From contig NZ_BOOC01000048.1 in the NCBI RefSeq assembly GCF_016863035.1, positions 1-64,000 on the forward strand: a stretch of 64,000 nt of DNA, read 5' to 3'. The position numbers were made by a program, and so were the translations under genes. The notes beneath the pieces are model-generated. The model worked only from the letters and a program-made list of their open reading frames with translations. It was not told the DNA's origin and made no database searches. Source of the stretch: Microbispora corallina (GTDB lineage: Bacteria > Actinomycetota > Actinomycetes > Streptosporangiales > Streptosporangiaceae). Positions 1 through 7,740 of this stretch are shown piece by piece. Positions within the stretch are counted from its first letter, which is position 1. Each line of letters opens with the position of its first letter.

Positions 1-89
1 TCATCGCGTCCATCCCCGCCACCGTCCTGCTCGTCGTCGCCCAGCGCTACGTCGCCGCCGGTGTCACGGCGGGCGCGGTCAAGCACTAG
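1..89 (+). CDS. Carbohydrate ABC transporter permease, C-terminal end (partial)
   Basis: The reading frame open at the window start ends at the TAG at 87-89 and encodes about 28 residues with the end pattern ASIPATVLLVVAQRYVAAG. This resembles the last membrane helix and tail of MalG-type sugar permeases, where a late PxxxxFxxxQRYxxxGxxxGAVK motif is usual. The rest of the gene lies upstream. It reads toward the glycosidase that starts 77 bases later, so the pair probably belongs to one sugar-uptake operon. Too little is present to judge substrate. Confidence 0.75.
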   Translation, partial: IASIPATVLLVVAQRYVAAGVTAGAVKH

Positions 90-166
90 ACCCGGGCGTG
101 GCCGGGCACCGACCGGCCGTCTCCGCCTGTCCTCCTCACCCTCTTGTTCGAAGGGACTCCCACTTC

Positions 167-1885
167 ATGACCGTCGCCGCAGGCCCGGTGTTCTCCCCGC
201 AGGAGATCCCGTTCAGCTTCCGCGGATCGTGGTTCGACTTCTCTCCGGTGATCGGGGAGAAGAAGTACGCGCAGGACGTCCACCTGGTGTCGCACCAGAC
301 CGGCATGCACCCGATCCTGCGGCTGATCCCCACCGTGGAGGGCGTCCGCGCCGAGACGACCGTCACCGCCGCACCGCACCGGCTCACCTGGGCCCACGAC
401 GCCGGCCGGATCGACCTCGCCTACGAGAATCCCGACACCGCGCGCGTGCGCGGCCAGGGCCTCGGCCTCCGCCTGGTGGCGGCCGACCCGGTCCTCACGC
501 CGTTCAGCGGCCCGTACTTCTACCAGGATCCCGGGGACGGCTCGTGGGTCTTCACGGTGTACCAGACGGGACGCCGTTACCGGATCACCCTGCTCGCCGG
601 CCGGGCCGAGCCGCTGGGAGCGCAGGCGCTCGGCGAGGCCGAGCGCGGCGTCGTGCTGCCCGGCGACGGCGAGCCGTGGGAGATCGCGGTCGAGGAGTAC
701 GAGACCGCCCGCGCCCCTTACACCGGTGGAGACGACTTCGAGCAGGTGGCTGCGGCCGCGCGGGCCGGGTTCGAGGCGTTCCGGGACGCGGTGGCGCCCT
801 GGCGCAGCGACCGCACCCCGGCGGCGGAGCTGGCCGCCTACGTCCTGTGGTCGGCCACCGTACGCGCGGCGGGGTTCGTCACCCGGCCGGCGGTGCTGAT
901 GTCGAAGCACTGGATGGACAAGGTGTGGAGCTGGGACCACTGCTTCAACGCCATCGCTCTCGCCGGCGGCCTGCCCGAGCTGGCATGGGACCAGTTCCGG
1001 CTGCCCTTCGACCACCAGGACGCGGCGGGCGCGCTGCCCGACTCCGTGACCCACTCCGAGGTGCTCCACAACTTCGTCAAGCCGCCGATCCACGGGTGGG
1101 CCCTGGGACTGCTGCGCCCGCTGCACGAGCGCGAGCCCGCCGAGGTCTACCGGCTGCTGGAGCGGTGGACCGGCTTCTGGCTCACCGCCCGACGCGTCCC
1201 CGGCCGCGAGCTCGCCCACTACCAGCACGGCAACGACAGCGGCTGGGACAACGCCACCACCTTCGACCCCGAGCGCCTCGTCGAGAGCGCCGACCTGGCG
1301 GCCTTCCTCATCCTCCAGATGCGCGAGCTCGCCCGCCTGGCCGGCGAACTGGGCCGTCCCGAGGCGTCGGACCGCTGGTCGGAGGCGGCGGGCCGGATGC
1401 GTGACGCGCTCATCGCCGAGCTGTGGGACGGCGACCGCTTCGTCGCCCGGGGCGTGCACTCCGGACGGACGTGGTCCAGCTCCAGCCTGCTCGACCTCAT
1501 GCCCATCGTCCTGGGAGAGGAGCTGCCCGCGTCCGTCCGCGACGTCCTGGCCGCCCGGATCGAGACGCACCTGACCGCGTTCGGGCTCGCCACGGAGCTG
1601 CCCACGTCGGAGCACTACCAGGACGACGGATACTGGCGCGGCCCGATCTGGGCGCCCTCGACCGTCCTCGTCGAGGACGGGCTCCGCCGCGCCGGCTACG
1701 CCGACCTGGCCGACGAGATCAGCGCCCGCTTCCGCGCCCTGTGCGAGAAGTCGGGGTTCGCGGAGAACTTCGACGCCGGCAGCGGCACCGGCCTGCGCGA
1801 CCGCGCCTACACCTGGACGGCCAGTGCGTATCTCATCCTCGCCGCCGCCCACGAGCGCCGGGAAGCGGCGGCCGGCCCCGCCTGA
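167..1885 (+). CDS. GH63/MGH1-like (alpha/alpha)6-barrel glycoside hydrolase
   Basis: A 572-residue protein without a signal peptide, so probably cytoplasmic. It has the marks of the trehalase/glucosidase-like (alpha/alpha)6 clan: WDHCFN near residue 255, GNDSGWDNA near 353 (the general-acid Asp region of GH63 and mannosylglycerate-hydrolase-like enzymes), and GYWRGPIWAP near 486. An N-terminal beta domain covers roughly residues 1-200. I chose ATG 167 over an in-frame start at 98 because AAGGGA (151-156) lies just upstream. The substrate is probably an alpha-glucoside or glycosyl-glycerate imported by the transporter whose last permease ends 77 bases upstream. Exact specificity cannot be read from the sequence. 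Confidence 0.85.
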   Translation: MTVAAGPVFSPQEIPFSFRGSWFDFSPVIGEKKYAQDVHLVSHQTGMHPILRLIPTVEGVRAETTVTAAPHRLTWAHDAGRIDLAYENPDTARVRGQGLGLRLVAADPVLTPFSGPYFYQDPGDGSWVFTVYQTGRRYRITLLAGRAEPLGAQALGEAERGVVLPGDGEPWEIAVEEYETARAPYTGGDDFEQVAAAARAGFEAFRDAVAPWRSDRTPAAELAAYVLWSATVRAAGFVTRPAVLMSKHWMDKVWSWDHCFNAIALAGGLPELAWDQFRLPFDHQDAAGALPDSVTHSEVLHNFVKPPIHGWALGLLRPLHEREPAEVYRLLERWTGFWLTARRVPGRELAHYQHGNDSGWDNATTFDPERLVESADLAAFLILQMRELARLAGELGRPEASDRWSEAAGRMRDALIAELWDGDRFVARGVHSGRTWSSSSLLDLMPIVLGEELPASVRDVLAARIETHLTAFGLATELPTSEHYQDDGYWRGPIWAPSTVLVEDGLRRAGYADLADEISARFRALCEKSGFAENFDAGSGTGLRDRAYTWTASAYLILAAAHERREAAAGPA

Positions 1886-1897
1886 ACGACCAGGCGC

Positions 1898-2371
1898 TCA
1901 TGTCCTGGGCGCAGAGGGGCCGGCGCCGCGGGGCGCGTCGAGGTCGTCGAGCACGGCGGGCAGGCCGACGGTGAGCATCCTGCGGCGGACGCGGCCCAGG
2001 AAACGGGCCATGAAGGCGCCGCCAACGCCGGTGAAGCCCGTGTGCTCGTAGACGAACCGGGTGCCGCCGTCGTGGGGCCGCACCCGGTAGACGACCTCGG
2101 TGGTGTCGCCTTTCCCGTCGCCGCCGGCCCAGGAGTAGCGCAGCAGGGAGGGCTCGTCCACCTCCAGCACCTCGCAGTGCACGACGCCGTTCCACCCGGG
2201 TCTGGGCTTGGCGACGAACCGGAACCGGGTGCCGACGACCGGGGAGAATCCCTCCGCCCGGGCGCCGGCGCCGGTCGCGGTCCACCGCCGGATGAGCTCG
2301 GGATCGGTCACGGCACGCCACACCTTCGCCACGGCGTGCGGGTAGTCGCAGACGATGCGGATCTCGGACAT
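1898..2371 (-). CDS. SRPBCC / AHSA1-like lipid- or ligand-binding protein
   Basis: A 157-residue protein of the START/Bet v1-like SRPBCC type. It opens with a beta strand EIRIVCDYP, followed by VWRAVTDPELIRRW, the usual 'polyketide cyclase/activator of Hsp90' pattern, and ends with a long C-terminal helix. These proteins bind small hydrophobic ligands, and no catalytic residues can be assigned. The ATG at 2371 is preferred over an upstream in-frame start at 2404 because GGAGGAGGT sits about 8 bases before it, and the longer form would run into the operator. It is divergent from a TetR gene with which it shares that operator, so it is the likely regulated target. It converges on the glycosidase with a 12-base gap. 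Confidence 0.8.
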   Translation of the reverse strand: MSEIRIVCDYPHAVAKVWRAVTDPELIRRWTATGAGARAEGFSPVVGTRFRFVAKPRPGWNGVVHCEVLEVDEPSLLRYSWAGGDGKGDTTEVVYRVRPHDGGTRFVYEHTGFTGVGGAFMARFLGRVRRRMLTVGLPAVLDDLDAPRGAGPSAPRT

Positions 2372-2392
2372 GCCCAGACCTCCTCCAGCGCT

Positions 2393-2411
2393 TTTTTCAG
2401 TCACTGAAAAA
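2393..2411. promoter_or_regulatory. Perfect palindromic operator (TetR site 1)
   Basis: TTTTTCAGT-C-ACTGAAAAA is a perfect 9-base inverted repeat around one central base. It lies between the divergent SRPBCC and TetR genes, just upstream of the SRPBCC ribosome-binding site. Its size and position fit a TetR-family operator. Binding is inferred. Confidence 0.7.
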
Positions 2412-2426
2412 GATGCTACTCGAAAA

Positions 2427-2441
2427 GTTCAGGGACTGTAA
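2427..2441 (+). promoter_or_regulatory. Second, degenerate copy of the TetR operator with a -10 element
   Basis: GTTCAGGGACTGTAA matches the core of the palindrome at 2393-2411 at 11 of 15 positions (pattern TTCAG-NN-ACTG-N-AA). It overlaps a -10-like TAATAGT that begins at 2439. That element ends about 9 bases before the GTG at 2454, so the TetR mRNA may be leaderless and autoregulated through this site. Confidence 0.5.
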
Positions 2442-2453
2442 TAGTCTGGGATC

Positions 2454-3131
2454 GTGAGCATGCGTGCGGTGGACTGGCCGATGCTGCGCGATCAGCACAT
2501 ACCCGAGGACGAACGGCCGCGGGAGCGCAAGAAGCGGTTGCTGCGCCGCCGGCTGTCCGACACCGCGACCCGGATGTTCCTCGAGCGCGGCTTCGACGCC
2601 GTACGCGTCACGGAGATAGCCGAGGCGTGCGGCGTGACGGAGAAGACGGTCTACAACTACTTCCCCACCAAGGAATCGCTGATCCTCGACCTGTGGGAGA
2701 GTACGGCGGCCTCCCTCCGCACTCTGGCCGACCCCACGCTGCCGCCGCTGCAGGCCGCGCTGGCGATCCTGTCCGGCGAGCTGACGGCCCTGACCTCCTG
2801 GATGTCCGCGCAGGACGACCAGGGCCACGCCGCCGAGCTGATCCTGCGCTTCGGCGCCCTGCTGCGCTCCACGCCCGCGCTGCAGGCCTACCAGCGCGAA
2901 GCCGCCGACAGGCTCATCGCCGCCGCCGCCCAGGCGCTGGCCGAACGGGCAGGCGTCGCGCAGGACGCGCCCGAGCCCCGCATCGCCGCGATCGCCCTCA
3001 TCGGTCTGTGGCAGATCCAGTTCCAGAGCCTGGGCAGGCATCTCGCCGCCGGCCTGACGCCGGCCCAGCTCCGCGACGCTGTCAACGCCGACGTCCACCG
3101 CGCCGCCACGGTTCTCGACACGGGTCTCTAG
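2454..3131 (+). CDS. TetR/AcrR family transcriptional regulator
   Basis: A 225-residue regulator. The N-terminal DNA-binding domain spans about residues 25-80: a helix RLSDTATRMFLERGF, then the helix-turn-helix VTEIAEACGVTEKTVYNYF and the closing KESLILDLWE, all typical of TetR. The C-terminal part is a helical ligand-binding domain of unknown specificity. GTG 2454 and ATG 2460 are both possible starts. No good Shine-Dalgarno is present, and the -10-like TAATAGT just upstream suggests a leaderless transcript. It probably represses itself and the divergent SRPBCC gene through the two related sites between them. Confidence 0.9.
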   Translation: MSMRAVDWPMLRDQHIPEDERPRERKKRLLRRRLSDTATRMFLERGFDAVRVTEIAEACGVTEKTVYNYFPTKESLILDLWESTAASLRTLADPTLPPLQAALAILSGELTALTSWMSAQDDQGHAAELILRFGALLRSTPALQAYQREAADRLIAAAAQALAERAGVAQDAPEPRIAAIALIGLWQIQFQSLGRHLAAGLTPAQLRDAVNADVHRAATVLDTGL

Positions 3132-3173
3132 CCGGGACGGCAGGCGGGACGGACACCAGCCTGGATCGCCCTT

Positions 3174-4448
3174 CTACGGCTGCGATTCCAGAAACCCGTC
3201 CCCGTCCGGGTCGCGCACCACCGTCCAGCCCGCCGGCCAACGGCGCTCCGCCTCCCAATGCGGGTCCGGCTTCCCCACCACCCGGGAGCCGGTGAGCATG
3301 GCCTCCTCGGCGAACGTCGCCCCTGCGAACTCCGTGTCCGGGGAGAAGGTCGCATCGATGAACCAGGCCGTGTCAGTGAAGGTGGCCCCTTCGAACCAGG
3401 CGATCGCGGAGAAGGTCGTCCCGTCGAACCAGGCGTCGGCGGAGAAGGTCGCCTGCCCGAAACCGGCGGACCCGGCGAAGACCGCCCGGTCGAATCTGGC
3501 GCCCCCGGAGAAGGTCGCCCGTTGGAACGCGGCGTCTCCGGAGAAGGTCGCGTAGGCGAAATCGGCGTCCCCGGAGAAGCTCGCGTCGCGGAACACCGCC
3601 TCCGTGGTGGTGCAGCGCGAGAAGTCCAGGTCGATCAGCAGTGCTCCGGTCAGGTCGACGCGGATGCCCGTCCAGTGTCGTTCACCTGCCGGCACGGTCT
3701 CCCGTTCGCCGAACGGGCGCTCATCCCGGAGGTGGTCGGCGAGGACGCGTTGCGCGGTCAGGCGCACCTGCCGCTCACCCTCGGGATCGGCACCGGCAGC
3801 GGGGACCGCCGCCGCGGGGGTGGAGGTCTTCCCCGTGGTGCGGTAGCGGCGGAAGACGTCGCGGCGGGCGCGGCCGGGGTCGGGGAGCCGGGGCAGGGTG
3901 TAGGGCATGCGCAGGTAGGCGCAGACGACGTTGACGACGGTCTGGCGGTGCCCGGGGTTGTCCTGGGCGAGGCGTTCCAGCGCGTACAACCCGGCCAGCC
4001 GGACCGCGGCCTTGTCGTGGCCGAGTTGCTCGGCCGCCTTGGTGTACAGCTCGGTGATACGCCGCTCGGTCGCATCGCGCTCGTTCTGCCGCGCGACCTG
4101 GACGGCCAGCTCCGCGTTGCGCTCGGCCAGGTCCGCAGTGACGTGCGCGTCGAGTTCCTGATGCCGCTGCCGGCGGAAGGCCAGCATGAGCGTGATCGCC
4201 GCGCCCGATCCGGCTCCGGCGGCGAGCGCGGTGCGGATGATCTCACTGCGTGCGGCGGCCTCGGCCGCCTGCTGGGCGGTCGGCGCCGCGGGCAGCCCCG
4301 CCAGCAGCCACCACGCCACTCCGTACACCGTCGCCGCCACGGCCAGCGCGGCCGGCACGATCCACCAGGCCGCGGGACGAGGCGCGCGCAGCGCGGGGAC
4401 TCGGGTGGCCGCGGTGGGGCGACGGCGGAACGGCGGTGGCAGGCGCAT
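3174..4448 (-). CDS. Pentapeptide-repeat membrane protein
   Basis: A 424-residue protein in three parts. There are two hydrophobic segments near residues 25-52 and 70-86 (WWIVPAALAVAATVYGVAWW; ALAAGAGSGAAITLMLAF). A helical cytoplasmic region follows with AVRLAGLYALERLAQD and VVNVVCAYLRMPY, a pattern common in actinomycete pentapeptide-repeat membrane proteins. A C-terminal right-handed beta-helix near residues 270-395 is built from repeats such as ATFSG DAAFQ RATFS and AVFAG SAGFG QATFS. Such helices are structural or protein-binding, and no enzymatic role can be assigned. The gene converges on tetR and is separated from the upstream SIS gene by a strong terminator, so it is probably transcribed alone. 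Confidence 0.85.
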   Translation of the reverse strand: MRLPPPFRRRPTAATRVPALRAPRPAAWWIVPAALAVAATVYGVAWWLLAGLPAAPTAQQAAEAAARSEIIRTALAAGAGSGAAITLMLAFRRQRHQELDAHVTADLAERNAELAVQVARQNERDATERRITELYTKAAEQLGHDKAAVRLAGLYALERLAQDNPGHRQTVVNVVCAYLRMPYTLPRLPDPGRARRDVFRRYRTTGKTSTPAAAVPAAGADPEGERQVRLTAQRVLADHLRDERPFGERETVPAGERHWTGIRVDLTGALLIDLDFSRCTTTEAVFRDASFSGDADFAYATFSGDAAFQRATFSGGARFDRAVFAGSAGFGQATFSADAWFDGTTFSAIAWFEGATFTDTAWFIDATFSPDTEFAGATFAEEAMLTGSRVVGKPDPHWEAERRWPAGWTVVRDPDGDGFLESQP

Positions 4449-4528
4449 ACCGCCATATCAGCCGATCAGCCCTCGGACGTTACCGGGCACACGCCGCCGG
4501 GACATCGTCCGCATCGACTGATGCGGAA

Positions 4529-4561
4529 GGGCCTGATCGCCGGCGAACGGCGATCAGGCCC
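4529..4561 (-). terminator. Rho-independent-like terminator of the sugar ABC/ROK/GntR/SIS operon
   Basis: GGGCCTGATCGCC, a 7-base loop (4542-4548), then GGCGATCAGGCCC form a perfect 13-base-pair hairpin. It begins 20 bases past the SIS gene stop on the minus strand. No long U-tract follows, as is common in high-GC actinomycetes. Confidence 0.8.
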
Positions 4562-4581
4562 TCGGTCGTCCGGCCGTCACC

Positions 4582-5340
4582 TCACCGCTGGTCGCGCCCC
4601 GCGGCGGCGTGCAGGCGGCGCTGGTGGTCGGCGAACACCTCGTCGTTCGACGACACGGTGGCCCCGGGCACCGTCGGGGAGACGAACGTCGGCACCACGA
4701 CGCCCCGGCCGGCGAGCACGGCGGCCGTACGGGTGACGATCTCGTGGCTGACCACGCTGGCCACCACCGTCGAGGCGCCCCCTACCGGACGGTCCCAGCC
4801 GTCCACCTCGATGATGGCGTCCTGGACGGGCACGCCGGTGTCGATCGTGACGTCGCAGACCTCCGCGATCCGCTGGCCGCTGGAGTGCTCGGCCGGGCGT
4901 TCGAGGTTGGCCACCGACGTGACCGCGACGGTGAACAGGCCGCGCTTGGCGCCGTACATGGCCGCCTCGACGGGCGCCGCGTTCCTGCCGCCGTGGCTGT
5001 AGACCACCATCACGTCGCCGGGGGCCAGTGGCTCGTGGTCCAGGTACTGCTTGATGTACCCCTCGGTGCGCTCCAGCCAGAGCAGTTCGCGCACCCCGCC
5101 CGGCCCCAGCACGTTGTGCCACATCAGCCGGGGGTCGGTGAGCGGGTGGATGCCCGCGAAACTGCCGTACCTGGGGAAGGCGTCCAAGGTGGGGATCACC
5201 GAGTGGCCGCTGCCGAACAGGTGGATGAGGCCGCCGTTCTCGACGGCGTCCGCGCAGCGCTCGGCCACGGTCGCCAGCACCTCCTCCTGTGTGGAGGCGA
5301 GCCGGTCAAGGATGGTCATCAGGGTTCGGGTGTAACTCAC
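4582..5340 (-). CDS. SIS-domain sugar-phosphate-binding protein (UPF0309-like)
   Basis: A 252-residue protein with a single SIS fold. It has the phosphate-binding GGLIHLFGSGHS near residue 40 and a second conserved block VMVVYSHGGRNAAPVEAA, and it resembles the uncharacterised UPF0309/YphB-like SIS proteins more than MurQ or NagB. SIS proteins bind or isomerise phosphosugars, so it may act on the product of the ROK kinase encoded upstream. The GTG at 5340 has AAAGGA six bases before it. An ATG at 5355 overlapping the gntR stop (ATGA) is the alternative start and would add five residues. It is the last gene of the operon, followed by a strong hairpin. Confidence 0.8.
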   Translation of the reverse strand: MSYTRTLMTILDRLASTQEEVLATVAERCADAVENGGLIHLFGSGHSVIPTLDAFPRYGSFAGIHPLTDPRLMWHNVLGPGGVRELLWLERTEGYIKQYLDHEPLAPGDVMVVYSHGGRNAAPVEAAMYGAKRGLFTVAVTSVANLERPAEHSSGQRIAEVCDVTIDTGVPVQDAIIEVDGWDRPVGGASTVVASVVSHEIVTRTAAVLAGRGVVVPTFVSPTVPGATVSSNDEVFADHQRRLHAAAGRDQR

Positions 5341-5351
5341 GGGCGTTCCTT

Positions 5352-6095
5352 TCATGGGGTCCGCAACGCCAGCCGCACGCGGTACCGGTCACCGCGCATG
5401 ACGCTGCGTACGTGTTCGAACGGACCATGGGCGTCGAAGGTGAGGCGTTCGACGTAGAACGCGTGGGCGCCCGCGGCCACTCCGAGGGTCGCGGCGTCCT
5501 CGTCGAGCACGCCGCCGACCGTGAAGGTCTCGACGGCCTCGCGCGGGACCAGTCCGTAGCGCTCGTTGAGGGTCTGGTAGAGCGACCGGTCGGTGAAGTC
5601 GATGTCGGCGAGGCCGGGGAACCGGTCGAGCGGGAGGAGCGCGGTCTGCACGCCCACGGGCCGGGACCCGTCGGTCCTGAGCCTGCGCAGCCGCAGCATC
5701 CGGGCGTCGGCGGCCAGCTGCATCTCGGGCGGCAGGCCCTCCTCCCCCGCAGTGACGATCGCCTGGCCGAGGACGCGCGAGCCCGCGCTGTGGCCGAGTT
5801 GCGCGAGCTCGGTGGTGAAGGACGTGACCCACCGCGCGCCCGCGGTCAGGCGCGTGTCGCGGACGAAGGTGCCCCGGCCCTGTTCCCTGACCAGCACCCC
5901 GCGGTCGGCCAGCCGGGCGACCGCCTGCCGGACCGTGACGCGGCTGACGCCGTACGCCCTGCCCAGCTCCTCCTCGGTCGGCAGCCGCTGGCCCGGCACC
6001 CACTCGCCGTCGTCGACGCGTTGCTGCAGGCTCCGCTCGACCTGCAGGTAGAGAGGGACTCCCGAGGTGGGGTCCAGCCCCTTGACGATCACCAT
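5352..6095 (-). CDS. GntR family transcriptional regulator (HutC type, UTRA domain)
   Basis: A 247-residue regulator. The N-terminal winged helix (about residues 12-80) carries PLYLQVERSLQQRV, LPTEEELGRAYGVSRVTVRQAVARLADRG and GRGTFV, the classic GntR pattern. The remainder is a UTRA ligand-binding domain ending EHVRSVMRGDRYRVRLAL. UTRA domains usually bind phosphorylated sugars or related effectors. It overlaps the ROK gene by 7 bases and lies within the operon that it presumably controls. Candidate operator sequences lie upstream of the binding-protein gene, around 10051-10126. Confidence 0.92.
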   Translation of the reverse strand: MVIVKGLDPTSGVPLYLQVERSLQQRVDDGEWVPGQRLPTEEELGRAYGVSRVTVRQAVARLADRGVLVREQGRGTFVRDTRLTAGARWVTSFTTELAQLGHSAGSRVLGQAIVTAGEEGLPPEMQLAADARMLRLRRLRTDGSRPVGVQTALLPLDRFPGLADIDFTDRSLYQTLNERYGLVPREAVETFTVGGVLDEDAATLGVAAGAHAFYVERLTFDAHGPFEHVRSVMRGDRYRVRLALRTP

Positions 6096-6919
6096 TTCTC
6101 CGTTCTGGCGATGAGGAGTGCTCCCACGACGCCCGCCCGGGACCCCAGGGCGGCGGGCCGCACCGGCACCCGGCCGCCGTCGGGTGAGGCGAACCTCGCG
6201 ACGTGACGCTGCAGCGGAGGGCTGAGGACGTCCATCGCGTCGGCGAGCCCGCCGCCGATGAGAATGATCTCGGGATCGATCGTGCTCGCAACCGCCGCGA
6301 CCCCCCGGGCGAGACGGGCGGCGTACGCGTCGAGCGCGTCACGCGCCCGCTCGTCGCCCTCGCGGGCCGCCGCCACCAGGGCGGGACCGTCGCGCAGGGC
6401 CGAGCCGGAGGCGGCCTGCTCGAACGGGCCGTGGATCCGGTCGTCCGGCGCGTCCGCCGGCAGCCAGCCCCACGATCCGGCGCTGCCGTGGACCCCGCGC
6501 CAGATCCGGCCGTCGATCAGGAGGGCGCCGCCGATGCCCGTCCCGACGGCCAGCAGCACCGCCGACCCGGCCCCCTTGGCCGCGCCCTCGGCGGCCTCGG
6601 CGAGCAAGGTGAGGTGGCCGTCCAGGCCGAGCCGCACCGGCGCGCCGAGGCGGGTCTCCAGGTCCTCCCGCAGCGGCCGGCCCTCCAGCCAGGGCAGCGC
6701 GGGGACGAACAGCGGCCCGCTCTCACCGGAGGTCCCCGGCAGCCCGACCCCGACTCCCGCCGGTCGTGCGACTCCGGCGCAGAGCCCGGCCACCTGGTCG
6801 AGGAAGGCGTCGTAGGACCCGGCCACCGGGGCCGTGACGAGCTCGCCGCGCCCGTCCGGCGTCTCGGCCAGGACCCGTACGGAGGTGCCGCCGACGTCGA
6901 TGCCGACGAACGCCGTCAT
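6089..6919 (-). CDS. ROK-family sugar kinase-like protein, zinc motif absent
   Basis: A 276-residue ASKHA-fold protein. Motifs are GIDVGGTSVRVLAE at the N-terminus (phosphate 1), LLAVGTGIGGALLIDG (phosphate 2) and IILIGGGLADA (adenosine). The catalytic Asp may be that of LGLDGH near residue 100. It departs from standard ROK kinases: the AGExGH motif reads AGSWGW, and the CxCGxxGCxE zinc site is replaced by RIHGPFEQAASGSALR with no cysteines. It could be a zinc-free sugar kinase or a degenerate sugar-binding member. ATG 6919 overlaps the permease stop as ATGA, and the longer upstream reading frame has no such support. It is co-transcribed with the transporter and so probably phosphorylates the imported sugar. 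Confidence 0.85.
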   Translation of the reverse strand: MTAFVGIDVGGTSVRVLAETPDGRGELVTAPVAGSYDAFLDQVAGLCAGVARPAGVGVGLPGTSGESGPLFVPALPWLEGRPLREDLETRLGAPVRLGLDGHLTLLAEAAEGAAKGAGSAVLLAVGTGIGGALLIDGRIWRGVHGSAGSWGWLPADAPDDRIHGPFEQAASGSALRDGPALVAAAREGDERARDALDAYAARLARGVAAVASTIDPEIILIGGGLADAMDVLSPPLQRHVARFASPDGGRVPVRPAALGSRAGVVGALLIARTEKW

Positions 6920-7740
6920 CCCTTCACCCCCGTCCGGGAGATGCTCTGCACGAACACGCGCTGGGCGAGCAGGAACACCACGATCGTGGGCACGCTGGCG
7001 ATCAGAGCCCCGGCCATGACCACGTTCTGATATTGCACGCTCGTGCTGTACGACAGCAGGCGGCTCAGCGCGAGGACGACGGGGAACTTGTCGTCCGACT
7101 GCAGGATCGACAGCGGCCACAGGAAGTTGTTCCAGTAGAAGACGAACGCGAAGATCGCGAGGCTGACCAGCGCGGGACGCAGCAGCGGCGTGACGATCTG
7201 CCAGACGATGCGCGCCTCCGACGCGCCGTCCAGGCGTGCGGCCTCGATCAGCTCCTCGGGGACGTCCGCGATGAACTGCCGCATCAGGAAGATGCCGAAG
7301 GCATTCGCCAGCCAGGGCAGCATCACGCCCAGGTAGGAGTCGGCCAGGCCCATCGTCGAGACCAGCCAGTACAACGGCACCAGGGTCACGATCGGCGGCA
7401 GGAACATCGTGGCGACGACCGACCAGAACAGCAGGTCGCGGCCCCGGAAGCGGTACTTCGCGAACACGAAGCCGGCCATCACGCTGGTCACCAGGACCGA
7501 CAGCGTGGAGACCCCCGCGATCAGGACGCTGTTGACGAAGGCGCCGCCGAAGGGGACGGCCCGGAAGACCTCGCCGAACGCGGAGAACGTCAGGTGGGAC
7601 GGGAACCAGGTCGGCGGCGCCTTCTGCAGCTCCTCCGGGCCCTTCAGCGCGGAGATCACCATCCAGTACAGCGGGAACAGCGGCACCAGGATGACCAGCC
7701 CGAGCGCGACAGCCGTCCCCGCGCGCGCCGTCCGCCTCAT
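6916..7740 (-). CDS. Carbohydrate ABC transporter permease (MalG-like)
   Basis: A 274-residue membrane protein with six predicted helices. It has the MalG/UgpE signature EAARLDGASEARIVWQIVTPLLRPAL (the EAA loop that contacts the ATPase) and the typical ending QRVFVQSISRTGVKG. It follows the MalF-like permease with a 4-base overlap and precedes the ROK gene with another. No ATPase gene is in this operon. A shared MsiK-type ATPase elsewhere in the genome probably energises it, as is usual for actinomycete sugar importers. Confidence 0.95.
   Translation of the reverse strand: MRRTARAGTAVALGLVILVPLFPLYWMVISALKGPEELQKAPPTWFPSHLTFSAFGEVFRAVPFGGAFVNSVLIAGVSTLSVLVTSVMAGFVFAKYRFRGRDLLFWSVVATMFLPPIVTLVPLYWLVSTMGLADSYLGVMLPWLANAFGIFLMRQFIADVPEELIEAARLDGASEARIVWQIVTPLLRPALVSLAIFAFVFYWNNFLWPLSILQSDDKFPVVLALSRLLSYSTSVQYQNVVMAGALIASVPTIVVFLLAQRVFVQSISRTGVKG

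Noticed and set aside
86-1852. Long minus-strand ORF of 588 codons
   Set aside because: It lies opposite the GH63-like gene. Its translation is Arg/Gly/Val-rich with no family motif, as expected for the antisense of a high-GC gene.
4582-5340. SIS gene as MurQ (N-acetylmuramic-acid-6-phosphate etherase)
   Set aside because: The MurQ hallmark segment around GAGTSGRLG is absent and the protein is shorter than that family.
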